From Pseudozyma flocculosa PF-1 (Eukaryota; Basidiomycota; Ustilaginomycetes; Ustilaginales; Ustilaginaceae): a DNA stretch of 64,000 bases. The translations under genes were made by a program, and so were the position numbers. Positions 9,859-20,294 of this stretch are shown in pieces (positions within the stretch are counted from its first letter, which is position 1; every line of letters starts with the position of its first letter). Where the stretch lies: assembly GCF_000417875.1 (NCBI RefSeq), contig NW_006920875.1:412538-476537 (forward strand), written 5' to 3'. The notes under the pieces were generated by a model that saw only the letters and a program-made list of their open reading frames with translations, was not told the DNA's origin and made no database searches.

Positions 9859-10998
9859 CTAGTGGGCGCTGGGGGCACCTCCGACCCACTCCCAGGTCAT
9901 GCCAGAGAGGCGTCCGAGGCCGAGGTCGGCCAGGTCCTGGAAGCCCGTCTCGGTAAAGTCGAGGTCGTACTCGGCGCAGCCCACGCAGCGGTCCACGACG
10001 GTGGCCATCGTCGTCTTGCCGTTGTACGTGGCCTTGATCTTGTGGCCGCAGGCGGGGTTGTTGTTGGGGTTGCCCGATCCAAACGAGTCAAAGAGCGACG
10101 CAGAGATGGCGACGATGCGGTCGCCCACGCTGTTGGTCTTGCCGCAGGCTCCGAGACCAGGGGCGTAGTAGGTGGCCTGGCCCTGGTGGTCGCCGCCGCC
10201 GCCAGACGAGGCCGAAGACGACGACGACGACGACGACGACGACGAAGACGCGTTTCCGTTGCCGCCCGAGGACGACGATGACGAAGCAGAAGACGACGAA
10301 GACGAGGACGCCTGGTCCTGGCCCTGCGAGCTCTTCTTCTTGGGGGCGGGCGCCTGCTGCTGCTGCTGCTGCTGGGCCTGGTCGTTGCCGCCGTCGGTCT
10401 TGGGGGCCTTGTATGCGCCCTGGACCTTGGTGGTGGGCTTGTTGGCGTCCTGCTGAGCGGGGGCGGTGGTCGAGCCCTGGCCAGACGAAGCGTCGCCAGA
10501 GGCCTCGCCGTCGTCGGCGCACTCCTCGTCGGCGCCGTCGTCCTGCGACTGCGCGCCGCTGTCGTTGGAAGTGGTGGGAGCGGGAGCGGGGGTAGCGTCG
10601 GCCTGCTGAGGGCTGGCCTGAGCCTCACCGGACGAGGCCTGGTTGGAGCCGCCAAAGTACTCGTCAAACGTCTGAGGCGTCTTGCCGGCCTTGAGCTGCT
10701 CCATGGCGGCGGCCTGCCACTCTGCATTCTTGGCGCCAAACGCGGCGGCCGTCTGGTTGAGCTCCTCCTGGGCCTTGCGCTGGGCGGCGGTGGCCTTGCG
10801 CCTCGAGAAGCGCTTGGCGCCGGGCAGGTCGACGGAGCGCTTGGCGAAGTCCTCCTTGTCCATCATGACGCGGTGGCTCCTGGCCAGGGCGTTCTGGTTG
10901 AAGCGGACGCGATCGATGCTGGCCTCGGCCGGCGCGATGCCCGAAGACACCGACAGGACGACGGCGAGGGCGACAAAGAAGAAGCGCTGAGGAGTCAT
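9859..10998 (-). CDS. Secreted protein with C-terminal double-psi beta-barrel (RlpA/barwin-like) domain
   Basis: A single-exon frame of 379 residues. It starts with a clear signal peptide (MTPQRFFFVALAVVLSVSSG, then an Ala-rich cleavage region), so it is expected to leave the cell. Residues ~25-75 are basic and carry several dibasic sites (AKRS, AKRF, SRRK) that a Kex2-type protease could cut. A long Ala/Gln/Ser/Asp-rich linker follows, with long Ser runs around residues 230-275. The last ~100 residues form a double-psi beta-barrel: GQATYYAPGLGACG, then NPACGHKIKATYNG, VVDRCVGCAEYDLDFTE and LADLGLGRLSGMTWEWV. Four Cys are present in the pattern of the fungal riboflavin-aldehyde-forming-enzyme-like, papain-inhibitor-like and expansin-like small proteins. 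Catalysis is not established for most of this family. The domain call is firm; an enzyme, inhibitor or wall-binding role is open. Confidence 0.88.
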   Translation of the reverse strand: MTPQRFFFVALAVVLSVSSGIAPAEASIDRVRFNQNALARSHRVMMDKEDFAKRSVDLPGAKRFSRRKATAAQRKAQEELNQTAAAFGAKNAEWQAAAMEQLKAGKTPQTFDEYFGGSNQASSGEAQASPQQADATPAPAPTTSNDSGAQSQDDGADEECADDGEASGDASSGQGSTTAPAQQDANKPTTKVQGAYKAPKTDGGNDQAQQQQQQQAPAPKKKSSQGQDQASSSSSSSASSSSSSGGNGNASSSSSSSSSSSSASSGGGGDHQGQATYYAPGLGACGKTNSVGDRIVAISASLFDSFGSGNPNNNPACGHKIKATYNGKTTMATVVDRCVGCAEYDLDFTETGFQDLADLGLGRLSGMTWEWVGGAPSAH

Positions 10999-11991
10999 GG
11001 CGAGAGAGGGCGAGGATGAGAGCGGGTGAGGAGGAAAGGGGAGGTGACGAGAGAAAGAAGTGGTTCCGTCCGTCTAGGGTGGAGAGCCGTCGCAGACAAG
11101 CTTGAGAGGGATGATCGGTTTAGGAAAGGTGTATGCGGCCAACGATCAACGTCGGGTTCAGCGGGGAGGTGGTGGGGAATGCGAGTCGCAGAAGAGACGC
11201 GGAGGGAGAGAGAGAGAGACAGAGGGAGGGAGAGGGCAAGGGATCCAGACGAAAGCGAAAGGACGGGAGAGGATGTGCGGAATGGAATGGGATGGAGGGA
11301 GTCGGGAAGGAAGGAGGGACCGATGGCGAGCAGCACGTTTCTTATACCAGCACCGCCTTTCGGGCAGAGGGGCAGGGCGCAGGAGGCGCAGGAAGGCAGA
11401 GCGGGCCAGGAGGAGAGAAGAGGGGGGCATGCTGAGCCGGCCGGGCCTCCAGCCTAGCAGCACCGCGCGTTCGGGTTCACAGGCTAGTCGACCAGCCTAG
11501 GTTAGGCAGGCGGGCCAGGCAGGACAGAGGCTCGGGCGCACATGCGCGTGCAGGCGCGGCGTGCGTGCAGCGCCAGGGCAAATCAGGAAAGGCCGACCGA
11601 GGCCGCCCGCCCGTACGTGTGCCTTCCCGAACAAAGGGGTGGAGCGCCCCGAGGCCTTGCTTGGCTGCGATGCACGCCCCCTCGGTTCCGATCGGGATCG
11701 GATCCCAGACAACTGCCACCTAGCTTATTGAGCACTGTGACTCCAGATGGCTGGTGGCTGACGGCCAAGGTGGATTCAGATAGGACCGCGGCGGACAGGG
11801 CCGCAACGGGGCTGGCATTGCACATACAAAGGAGCGGAGGCAGCGACGCAGCAAAGGGCTCACAGCTCCCATCGTCCAAACATGCGGCTGTTGCAAGGGC
11901 GTGAGCCAAGGTCCAGCGGGCCAGCGGGCCGGCGGGCGGGTCAGTCGCAGTGGCAACGGATCGTGTCGCGCTCGGCCGTCAAAGGGAAGAC
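10999..11991. other. Intergenic, promoter of the secreted-protein gene and 3' flank of ornithine carbamoyltransferase
   Basis: No gene seen. Next to 10998 the plus strand is purine-rich with GAGA runs (about 11195-11240), meaning a CT-rich leader on the transcribed minus strand, which is common in fungal promoters. The part near 11992 is the 3' flank of the arginine gene. Confidence 0.6.
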
Positions 11992-13533
11992 TCACTCAAA
12001 GATGGCCATAATGGTCCACTTGCGGTTCTCGGCCTCGGGAAAGACGACGGACCGGTCGCTGTAGAAGACCTGTCGGGGCGTGCCGCGCAGCAAGTCGGGC
12101 GCAAAGTAGAGGAAAGGAGAGGAAGGGCCGGGGCTCAGCATCGTATCTTTGGCGCGCGCGCGTTCATCCTCGTGCGCACCCGCTACTCACCTCGTCGTCG
12201 ACCTCGTCGGCCTTGCGCGGAAGGCAGTGCATGAACTTCCAGTTGGGCTTGGCGCCTCCCTTCTTGGCCAGCTCCTCGGTCACCTGGAAGCCGGCAAAGT
12301 CGCGAAGGCGCTGCTCCTTTTGCGCTTCGTCGCCCATCGAGATCCTAGAGGACGAGGGCCAAGGCAGGCGGGATCAGAGGAACTTCAGCCACTCGCCACG
12401 AGCCCGGTGCACGCCGCCGCCGCCGCCGCCGCCGCACGGGCTTCCATCACTGCAGACTCACCAGGTGTCGGTGACGATGACGTCGGCGTCCTTGACCGCC
12501 TCCAACGGGTCGTTGGACCAGGTGACGTGCCCGCTGGCGACGCCGGTCGGGTTGCGCTTGAGCTCGGCCAGGCCGTCCTGCATAGTGCCCCAGACTACCT
12601 GGTCGCGCTCGTACGCCTTGCCCTTAGGCGCCGCCACCGCGAGGTTGATGCCGAGGCGCGGGTAGGCGACGAGCATGTCGTTGAGGATGTTGTTCGAGTC
12701 GCCCACCCATGCCACCTTGAGGCCGGCCAGCGAGGCGAGGTTGGACGAGACCGACGGCGACGAGCCTGTTGGGAAGACTTCGAGCATCGTCTGCAGGTCG
12801 GCCAGGATCTGGGTCGGGTGATAGCGGGCCGAGAGGGCATTGACGACGGGGACGGTCGAGTTCTTTGCGAGGAGCTGCGCAGAGGGAGTGGGCGGGCAGG
12901 GCCGGCAGGGAGCCAACGGCGGAACGTCGACGTTCAGAAACACGGCGGCGATCAAAGGTTCCGAGCGGCCGTCGCGCCCAACAGACTGCTCACCTCTACC
13001 TCATCGTGGCCGCCGACGCGGGCCATGATGCCGTCGACCATGGAGCTGACGACGCGCGCGGTATCGTAGAGGCTCTCATTGACGCCGAGCTGGATGTCCG
13101 AGGGCGAGAGGAAGAGCGGGTGTCCACCCAGAGACGCGACGCTCGTCTCGCTAGCGACGCGGGTGCGCGTGCTGCGCTTGCTGAACATGATGGCGACCGA
13201 CTTGCCCTTGAGGCTCTGGGGCAGCGCCGAGTCGTGGACGCCGAGCTTCTTGCGCAGGTCGGCGGGCGTCGAGAGCGATGCAGCCTTGGAGGCCGCCTTG
13301 AAGTCGATGGCGCTCTGCAGCAGCGACTGGATCTGCGCGGGCGACAGGTCGGCCAGCGTCAGCAGGTGCGGAGGCTTGGGCGCCGCCGAATGCGAGCTGG
13401 AGGAGGCAGAGGTCGAGGCCGAGGCCGGCGCTGTGGCACTCGTGGAAAGGGCGCGCGCCGCCATCGCAACTCGCGAGGTGCGAGAGGCCGATGCGAGGAC
13501 GCCGCGGGCGGCAGGTTGGAGAGGCGCAGTCAT
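11992..13533 (-). CDS. ARG3: Ornithine carbamoyltransferase, mitochondrial
   Basis: This enzyme joins ornithine and carbamoyl phosphate to give citrulline in arginine synthesis. I read four exons: 13533-12994, 12874-12462, 12344-12191 and 12069-11992. The three introns (119, 117, 121 nt) start GTGAGC or GTGAGT and end GCAG, CTAG and ACAG. The product is 394 residues. The N-terminus ([20 protein letters not shown]) is basic and hydroxylated without acids, fitting a mitochondrial targeting peptide. The carbamoyl-phosphate binding motif is seen as SKRSTRTR, the ornithine-side loop as [11 protein letters not shown], and the C-terminal HCLPRK signature is complete. The exon 1/2 join gives [20 protein letters not shown], as in the family. 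A further in-frame upstream ATG region up to 13713 exists but lies before the natural targeting peptide, so I start at 13533. A GCN4/CPC-type site lies upstream. Confidence 0.95.
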
Positions 13534-14445
13534 GGTGGTGACTTGAAAGGATCGCGCAGTAGGGCAAGAGAGAGTGAGAAGATGGTGGGGCCAAGGAGAG
13601 CAAGCGATAGGGCCAGGCAAGGCAAGGCAAGGCAAGGAAAGGTCGGTCGGTCCAGAGGCGAGGGTGGGTCGGGTGGGTCGAGGAAGAAAGGCGGCAGCGC
13701 CGTTGCCAGCCAAGGGCCCGCCCCGCTCAACGGCTTCTTTATCTCGTCGGCCTGCAGCAACCAGGCACGGACCGAGTCACACCGCTTGCTTCTGATTTTT
13801 CGCCGGTCCGACCCCCAGCCCGCACGATCCACAGACGCCGTGAGCTGCTGCTGCTGCTGCCACGCAGAGATCAAGGCACGGCACAGCAGAGCCAAGCACA
13901 ACGAGAGCACCGAAGGACGCTCAGATGGGCGCGGGGCGGGGGAGCGCGGGGTAGGGAGATGAAGATCGAGGCACTGAGGCCTCTTTTCTGTACATTTTGG
14001 GGGTTCGCTGGGTCCGTCCCTCGACCCGGGATGGCCGGAGGACAAGGACGGCGAGCCCAGCAGGCGGCGTCGACGGCGGCCAAAGAAGACTATCTTACAC
14101 GCAGAGAGAGAGGAGAGAAGCGGCGGCGGCGCAGCGCGAAGTACAAATTTGGCTGGCCGCCCAGTCTGGAGCCGGAGCAGCAGACATGGCGAGGAAAGGG
14201 GAATGGTCCGGCTCCAAGATCTCTATGCTCCAGGAGCACGTATCCGGGTCGGTGGGTGGATGGGGATAGGGACGGGACTCGAAAGCAACAGAGGGGTGGG
14301 GCGATGCGCGGGACGGGACAGATGTATACATGGGGTATCGTTGAGTTTGAGACACGAGACAAGAGACGGAAGACTGCGCGGGGCAGCCAGACGAGGCAGG
14401 TTGGACGATCCAGGCGGGTGCTGAGGCGTCCCGCCCCCACGCCCT
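13534..14445. other. Intergenic, promoter of ornithine carbamoyltransferase and 3' flank of the zinc-finger gene
   Basis: No gene seen. It includes a short GGCAA pentamer run (about 13616-13636) close to the start of the arginine gene. TGACTC on the minus strand (13774-13779) is listed separately. Confidence 0.6.
13774..13779 (-). promoter_or_regulatory. TGACTC, possible GCN4/CPC1-type control site
   Basis: TGACTC on the minus strand lies about 240 bp upstream of the ornithine carbamoyltransferase start codon. General amino-acid control factors of the Gcn4/Cpc1 bZIP family bind TGACTC cores before arginine genes in other fungi. A single hexamer can arise by chance. Confidence 0.3.
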
Positions 14446-16454
14446 CTAGGCCTGGCCGTTGGCCCCGGTGTTGTTGCTTGCGGCGGCGGCGGCGGCGGCA
14501 GCGGCAGCAGCAGCAGCAGACGCGGCGGTGGCGGCGGCCGACTTGGCGGCGGCAGCCTGCATCTGCTCCTGCGCGGCCTGGGCAGCCTGGGCCGCAGCGG
14601 CGATCTCCTCGCTGCTCAGAGTGCTGGTGCTGACGGGAGCCCGACCGCTGGCGTCAACCTTGGCGCTCGATCCACCGCCCGACTGGAGCAGCTGCATGCC
14701 GAGCAGGCCGTGCTGTCCGGAGTGGAGGTAGTGGTAGCGCAGCCCGTTGAGGTTCTTATAGCGCTTGCCGCAGGCCCCGACCTGGCAGATGTAGAGGCGG
14801 TCGGACAGCGGGATGCCGCCGGAGCTCGGCGCCGCATTGGAGGCCGGGCTCGAGGGCTGGGGCGAGGCAGCCTTGCTCTGAGTCGCGCCACCCGCCGAGG
14901 GCGAGGGCGGCGTGCTGGGCGGCGTGGTAATGTTGGCCAGGGATCCGGCGTCGTCGATGGTCGAGTTGGCGCCAGAAGGCGGCGATGCCGAGCTGCCGGC
15001 CGCAGGGTTGAGGGGCGACGCGGCGGCCTTGGAGTTGACCGGCGAAGCAGCCGCAGACGGGGCGGGAGTCGCAGGCTGGCTTCCGTTAGCGCCCAGGCCC
15101 GCGCTGACGGCAACCGCGGGAGGCAGCTGACCCGCAGCCTGGGCGGCCTGCGTCTGGATCGGCAGGTTGTTCTGGTTGCAGTGGCCGTGGAGGCGGTGGT
15201 ACTTGAGTCCGTTCATCTGCTTGTACGCCTTGTCACAGCCGGGCGCCGGGCACTTGTATGGCTTGTCGACGCTCGACGAGTTGGCCTTGAGTGCGTTCTC
15301 GATGTTGATGGCGGCCGACGACGTGTTGGCCGAGCTGGTCCGCTCGCGCTTGGCCGGAGGCTGTCCGGCGGCCGTCGACGTACCCGAAGCCGGGAAGAAG
15401 AGGTTGGGCGGCGCGCAGGACGGCAGGTGGTGCTCGTCGGACGCGTTGCCACGGATCGAGAGCGCCGAAAAGGCCGACGGGTTGACGCCATTGCCGAAAA
15501 AGTCGCCGTTCTCGGAGTCACACGAGGGGGTGCCGGGGATCGAGCTGCCGGGCGTGGAGAAGGGCGAGTTGGGGGCGTAGATCTGGGGCTGACCGGGCGT
15601 GCGGCGGCCGACGCCACCGTCGATGAGGGCGCGTCGAAGCGACTGGTGGATGGCGCTGCTGGATCCGCCGGCGTTGTTGGCGTACTGGCCAAACGAGCGC
15701 TTCTTGCCCTTGGACAGCGATGGCGACCTCATGACCGCCGTGTCAAAGGCCGACGTGGTCTCGAACGAGTCGGTGCTCTGCATGGGGGGCTTGGCCTTGG
15801 TCTGCGACGAGGATCCGGCGCCGGCGTTGACGGCGGTGGTGGGGTGGGTCGACGTCGACGCGGCCGCGCCCGAAGTCGAGGCGGTCGTGGTGCGCGGGCT
15901 GGGGGGCTGCGAGGCCGTCTCGGACGAAGAGGCCGACGAGTCGACGTCGTCGTCGGTGATCATGGCGGGCATCTCGTCGTCCTCGAACTTGACGTGGCAC
16001 TCTTCATAGTGCTGCAGCAGGTCGTGGAGGTCGTCGAGCTTCTGGCCACAGCAGGTAAAGTTGCGGCAGAAGGTCGACTCGAGGCGGGTCGACGATGGCG
16101 CCACCGTGATGTCGGACTCGGTCGAGGTCGAGAAGCGAGAGATGGAGTAGTCCATGATCCTAGACGCGGAGAAAGAGGTTCGTTGGTGGGCAGATCGAAG
16201 ACGATCGGGTCAGCGCCTCTCCTTTCTCCCCTCCCCATCCAAGAGCGCGCCGTCGTGCCGTGACCAGGTCGGTGCAATACTCACTCCGAGACATCCTTGC
16301 CAAACGAAAGAGCCATCGGCTCCTTGTAGCTCGCGCCGCCGAGGAAGCTAGCCTGCTTGGGGGTGAGGCCGCCGGGGCGCTGGGACCCGAACGAGTCCAG
16401 CTGGGACGTATTGCGATTGATCGGGATGGGAGCTGGCATCTTCAAGAAGTCCAT
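14446..16454 (-). CDS. SFP1: SFP1-like split C2H2 zinc-finger transcription factor
   Basis: Two exons: 16454-16285 and 16159-14446, with a 125-nt intron (GTGAGT...GTCTAG). Product 627 residues. The first exon codes for MDFLKMPAPIPINRN and onward to KDVSE, and joins in frame to IMDYSISRFSTSTESD. Starting at the ATG at 16155 would lose these 58 residues. Near residues 85-115 is a degenerate Cys/His element (FCRNFTCCGQKLDDLHDLL, then HYEECH). Two widely separated C2H2 fingers follow: one near 358-387 (YKCPAPGCDKAYKQMNGLKY, HRLHGHC) and one near 513-545 (YICQVGACGKRYKNLNGLRY, HYLHSGQH). This split-finger layout is that of yeast Sfp1, which links nutrient and TOR signals to ribosome biogenesis genes. 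The rest is Ser/Ala-rich, with an Ala run near the C-terminus. The family call is strong; the target genes here are inferred. Confidence 0.88.
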
Positions 16455-18520
16455 ATGGAAGGTTCAGGGTGGGCGGCCGGCTGTATTCGGGAGGGGTGAG
16501 GTTCGTCCCAAGTGGTGGCAGTCTCTATCCACGATCGGAGGGTCGGACGGCGGTATAGAGTCGGTGGCGACTGCGACTATTGCTGCCGTAGGCGTGGCGT
16601 GGTGGATGTTGATAACGAGCTGTGACGCTGGTTGCAGGCAGGCAGGCAGGAGACTTCGTGGGGTGCGGTCGGCTGCAGGCAGCGGGTGACGACCGTGCGA
16701 TGTGTTTATAGGGGAGGGAGCGGGCAGGTGACGATGTCGATGGGTTGACAACGGTTGGGCAAGCCAGCAGGGAGCGCGCGAGGCCGAGATAGGGACGGAG
16801 GGCGTGGATTGTGATCTTGCGATGGGTGACGAGGGGAAAGGGACAGCGGCAGACGGGGACGTGCTCACGGCCTGCGAGCTTTTTGTATAACGTCGGGTGG
16901 CGGCGGGAGGCAAGGGGAGGAAGGGAGCAGGAAGATGGTGGGCCGGGTCTGGCGACAGCGCCGTGCTTGGGTTTTGGTTGGCTGGAAGTCGGGCGTCCTG
17001 ACCGCGGCGGCGGCGGCGGCGACGGCGGCGAGTGACGGTGCGCTGGTTGCGCTGCCCTGCCCGCGAGGGGCGGGGGGCGGACAGCAACGCACGCCGTGCG
17101 GCACAGCAGAGCAGCAGGCGGGCAGGCGGGCCCACCTCCCCTGCGGCTGAGGCATGGCATGGCATCGACGGTCAGGCAGGGCTGGGAAGGGCAGGCAGTC
17201 TGGCGGGCAGGCAGGGCACCAGAGCTCAGCATTCAGGCAGTCAGGCGAGCGACCCACCCACCCACCAGGCTAGGCCAAGGGCGGCCAGGCAGTCTGACCG
17301 GCAGGCACCAGGGGGGCCAAGGCAGGCAGGGATGGCCAGCTGGCAGAGGGGGGGTCGGTACACTCGTCCGGCCTGCCTCCCTGCCAGCCAGCCCGCTCCT
17401 CGCTTGCCTGCCTGCCTGCCTGCCTGTCTGCTGCTTTCTTCCAAAAAGGTGGATGCATGGGTGGGTTGGGTGGGTCACCCGCAGCTGCAGCGCGCGCCCG
17501 AACCAGGCGACGGGGCGTCGGGCCCCGGGTCGATGGAAGCGAGCGAGGGGACGGCTGGCCTCCGTTGGCACGCGTACGGTGCCAGGCCAGGCCCAGGCGC
17601 TGCAGCGCTGCGCTCTGGCGGCCTAGCCTAGCTTCCAGCGTAGCCTGCCTGGGCCCGCCCGTCGTCGCCGCTGCTGCTGGCCGCTGGTGCGTTTGGCTCC
17701 AAGACACTCTGGCCGTGTGCCTCCCTGGAGGCAGGCCGCGGCACCGGGCCAGTCAGCTGCCGGCTCCTAAGCTCAAATTGATTCATTCCTTCCGTCTCGA
17801 TTTTAGAAAATCAACCGGCGCGGACCCCCCCGTTGCAGCGCGGCAGCCAGAGCGCAACCCTCCGCACGGCAGAAGAATTAGCGCATGGGGATGGCCCGCC
17901 GCCGTGGCCGTCGCCCAAGAGGAGAGGTGACGGGGCTGACGCTCCGCCTCCGTCGCTCGCTCCTTCGCTCGACGTCGGGTTGAGCCAATCAATCAATCGC
18001 CATCGTCGTCGTCGCGGTGTCGACGAGCCAGGCAGAGGTGCGGCATGTACAGGACCGCCTAGCTCTGGCTACGGGAGCCTGGAGCTCGCTCGGCGGGCCG
18101 GGGCTTTGGACAATGATACGATGGTACGACGGCGACGGCGAAGGCTCCGGTCGGTGGTGATCGCGCAGGCCAGCAGGCTAGGCCAAGCTCCCACTGTCTG
18201 AGCCTGCCTCGTCCCCTAGCCTGGCCCGAGCATGGTCCGCTCCGTCACCGGCTGGGCCCCAGCCTCTCGCCTGGTACGTACCGGCGCCCGTGTCGCTGCA
18301 ATGGAAATCAGCCGGAACATGATTTGTAGCCCTCGGTCACTTCCCGCAGCAGGGGCCGGGCGAGGTTTGTAGCGGTTCCCTGGCTTGGTTTGTATTCGAG
18401 GTGCCAGTTGGCCGCCGTCGGTTCGCCTGGGAGAACCTTGGCCGCCGTACGTTTACCTACGTGGCGGCTGCTTGGCATGCCCTCGCTCGCTGCCCCCTGG
18501 CCGGCAGGCTGGCATGCCTA

Positions 18521-18584
<64 letters not shown>
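18521..18584. repeat. (CCTG)16 tetranucleotide microsatellite
   Basis: Sixteen perfect CCTG units stand in tandem. A four-base unit would shift a reading frame on any length change, which supports a noncoding nature for this stretch. A smaller copy with about five units stands at 17404-17426, and the complementary CAGG form occurs near 32320-32340. Confidence 0.97.
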
Positions 18585-20280
18585 CCCGCCAGTTTGGGTC
18601 GAGGAGATGGAGCGGCCGGGCGTTGTTGGGCGGCGGGCCATCCGGCGCCCTTCTTGGCGAGCGAGCCGACGACGCCGCCGCCGCCGCTGCCTCCTCTCTG
18701 GGTTGGCGACCGACGCTCCGAGCCCGAGGTCAGCTGCGCGGTTGTTGCCGAGCAACAGCGCCTGGTGACGGGGCGGGCGGTGGTGGTGGTTAACTTCGGT
18801 CGGGACGGTCATCGCAATGATCTGGCAGAGGGAGGGTGGCCCCCAACCGGCTCGCGGCCAGGAGGCAGGGCGACAACAAAGGACGGGAGCGGATCGCTCG
18901 ACCCTGGCCTGGCCTGGCCTGACGGGACCGGGATGACCATTCCAGGAGTCGTCACCATCATGGGCGTGTGCTAATTGTCCTCCGGTCCCATTCTCAGCTC
19001 GTCTCGTCGCCCGCTGCCGTCGACAAAAGCCAACGCATGACCTATTGATGGGAAGGCAAGAGGGCACCGGAGCGGACCGAGGAATGGCCAGCCAGCAGCT
19101 GGTCAGGGCACTGTGCCGCCAGCGCACGCACGCCCATCGCTCTCTGTCGTCGCGCTCAACATACCGGTATCCATCTCACTCCCGAGAGCCAGCATCAAAG
19201 CCGAGATCGCACCGGTACCGGCATCGGATGCCCATATCGCAGCCCTGTTTTGTTGCTGAAGCTGCCGTTGGCAGGGTCACGTACACAGGTAACTACATCA
19301 AAGGCAGGCTCTGCGTGGCCGTCTGCGATAACGAGCGACAATGGCCATGGCGTGGAATCTCGTCAATGGTGTCGGGGCAAAGAGAGGAGCCCTCCTACGT
19401 AACCCCCCGCGGCTCCCAATCGACGCGCGCCGTTTCGTACCGCATCGTATCCTACCAGACATGGCTCAATCCGCCGATGGGGCAGCGGCCGCTGGCGATG
19501 GATGTCATTGGCTGAGGGCCGACGTGCGTGTCAAGTTGTGGGCACCACGCCTGGGCCGCGACTGCCAAAGAGCCGGTGGTAGAGCAGATCGTGCGGCTCG
19601 CTCACGGGCCAGCCCTCGTTGGGGGTGCGCAGCGACTCCAACGGATCTCTTTGACCGTCCCGAGGTGAGCGGACCTCGAGCTCTGGATCTGAGACCTTGG
19701 CAGCTGCTCTCAGCAAGCACCCGCTACGTCTCCAGGAGCCGGCGACCACTCACTCTCTCACCCCGTCGGTTGCGAAGTACAGATACAGTAGGGTGGTCAG
19801 CTCTTGGCGCCAGATATCGGAGCCAGGCGGTCGAGTGACCGAAGCCTCGTGCTGCTGGCAGCCTTGTGGCGAGGCGGCAAGGCGGCTAGGCGGCAGAAGA
19901 GACGATTGGGGGGCGTTCACGCGCGGCCGGCTCGCCACACTCTCGCCAGGTGGTCGTCGCCGCCGTCGGGGACCGCTAGGGGAGAAAGCCGGCGCGACGC
20001 TAGGACGTACCGCCAATGTAGGCCGCTTAGGCTTGGTGCGCTGCCGGCGTACGTACATTGACGACCGCGGGGCCGAGGCACGGCAGTATCCCTCTCTACC
20101 TTAAACGAGCAATAAGGCTCGCCGTCGTCGTTTGCCCCCTGTCTGCGCCCTTTGAGGGCGTTGGTTGTAGGGTGTGTGCTTCGGCCGCCCAAATAGCCGC
20201 TCGAATGAGGGGCCTGTCGCAGCGCAGCGCGGCACGGCGAGGGCCGGAACGGGTCGCCGCCAACGACGACAACGGCTTGG

Positions 20281-20294
20281 GTATGTACATACAG
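20281..20294. repeat. GTATGTACATAC palindrome followed by AG
   Basis: A perfect 12-bp palindrome (20281-20292). Close relatives (TGTACATACAG, GTATGTACGTAC) recur at 22483, 23501, 29953, 44101 and 44698, all noncoding. Nothing links them to a known binding protein here. Confidence 0.5.

Noticed and set aside
12149..13069. 306-codon plus-strand open frame
   Set aside because: Antisense to ornithine carbamoyltransferase exons and introns.
19570..19640. tRNA-like D-arm string (GGTAGAGCAGAT)
   Set aside because: No B box, acceptor stem or anticodon arm could be found around it.
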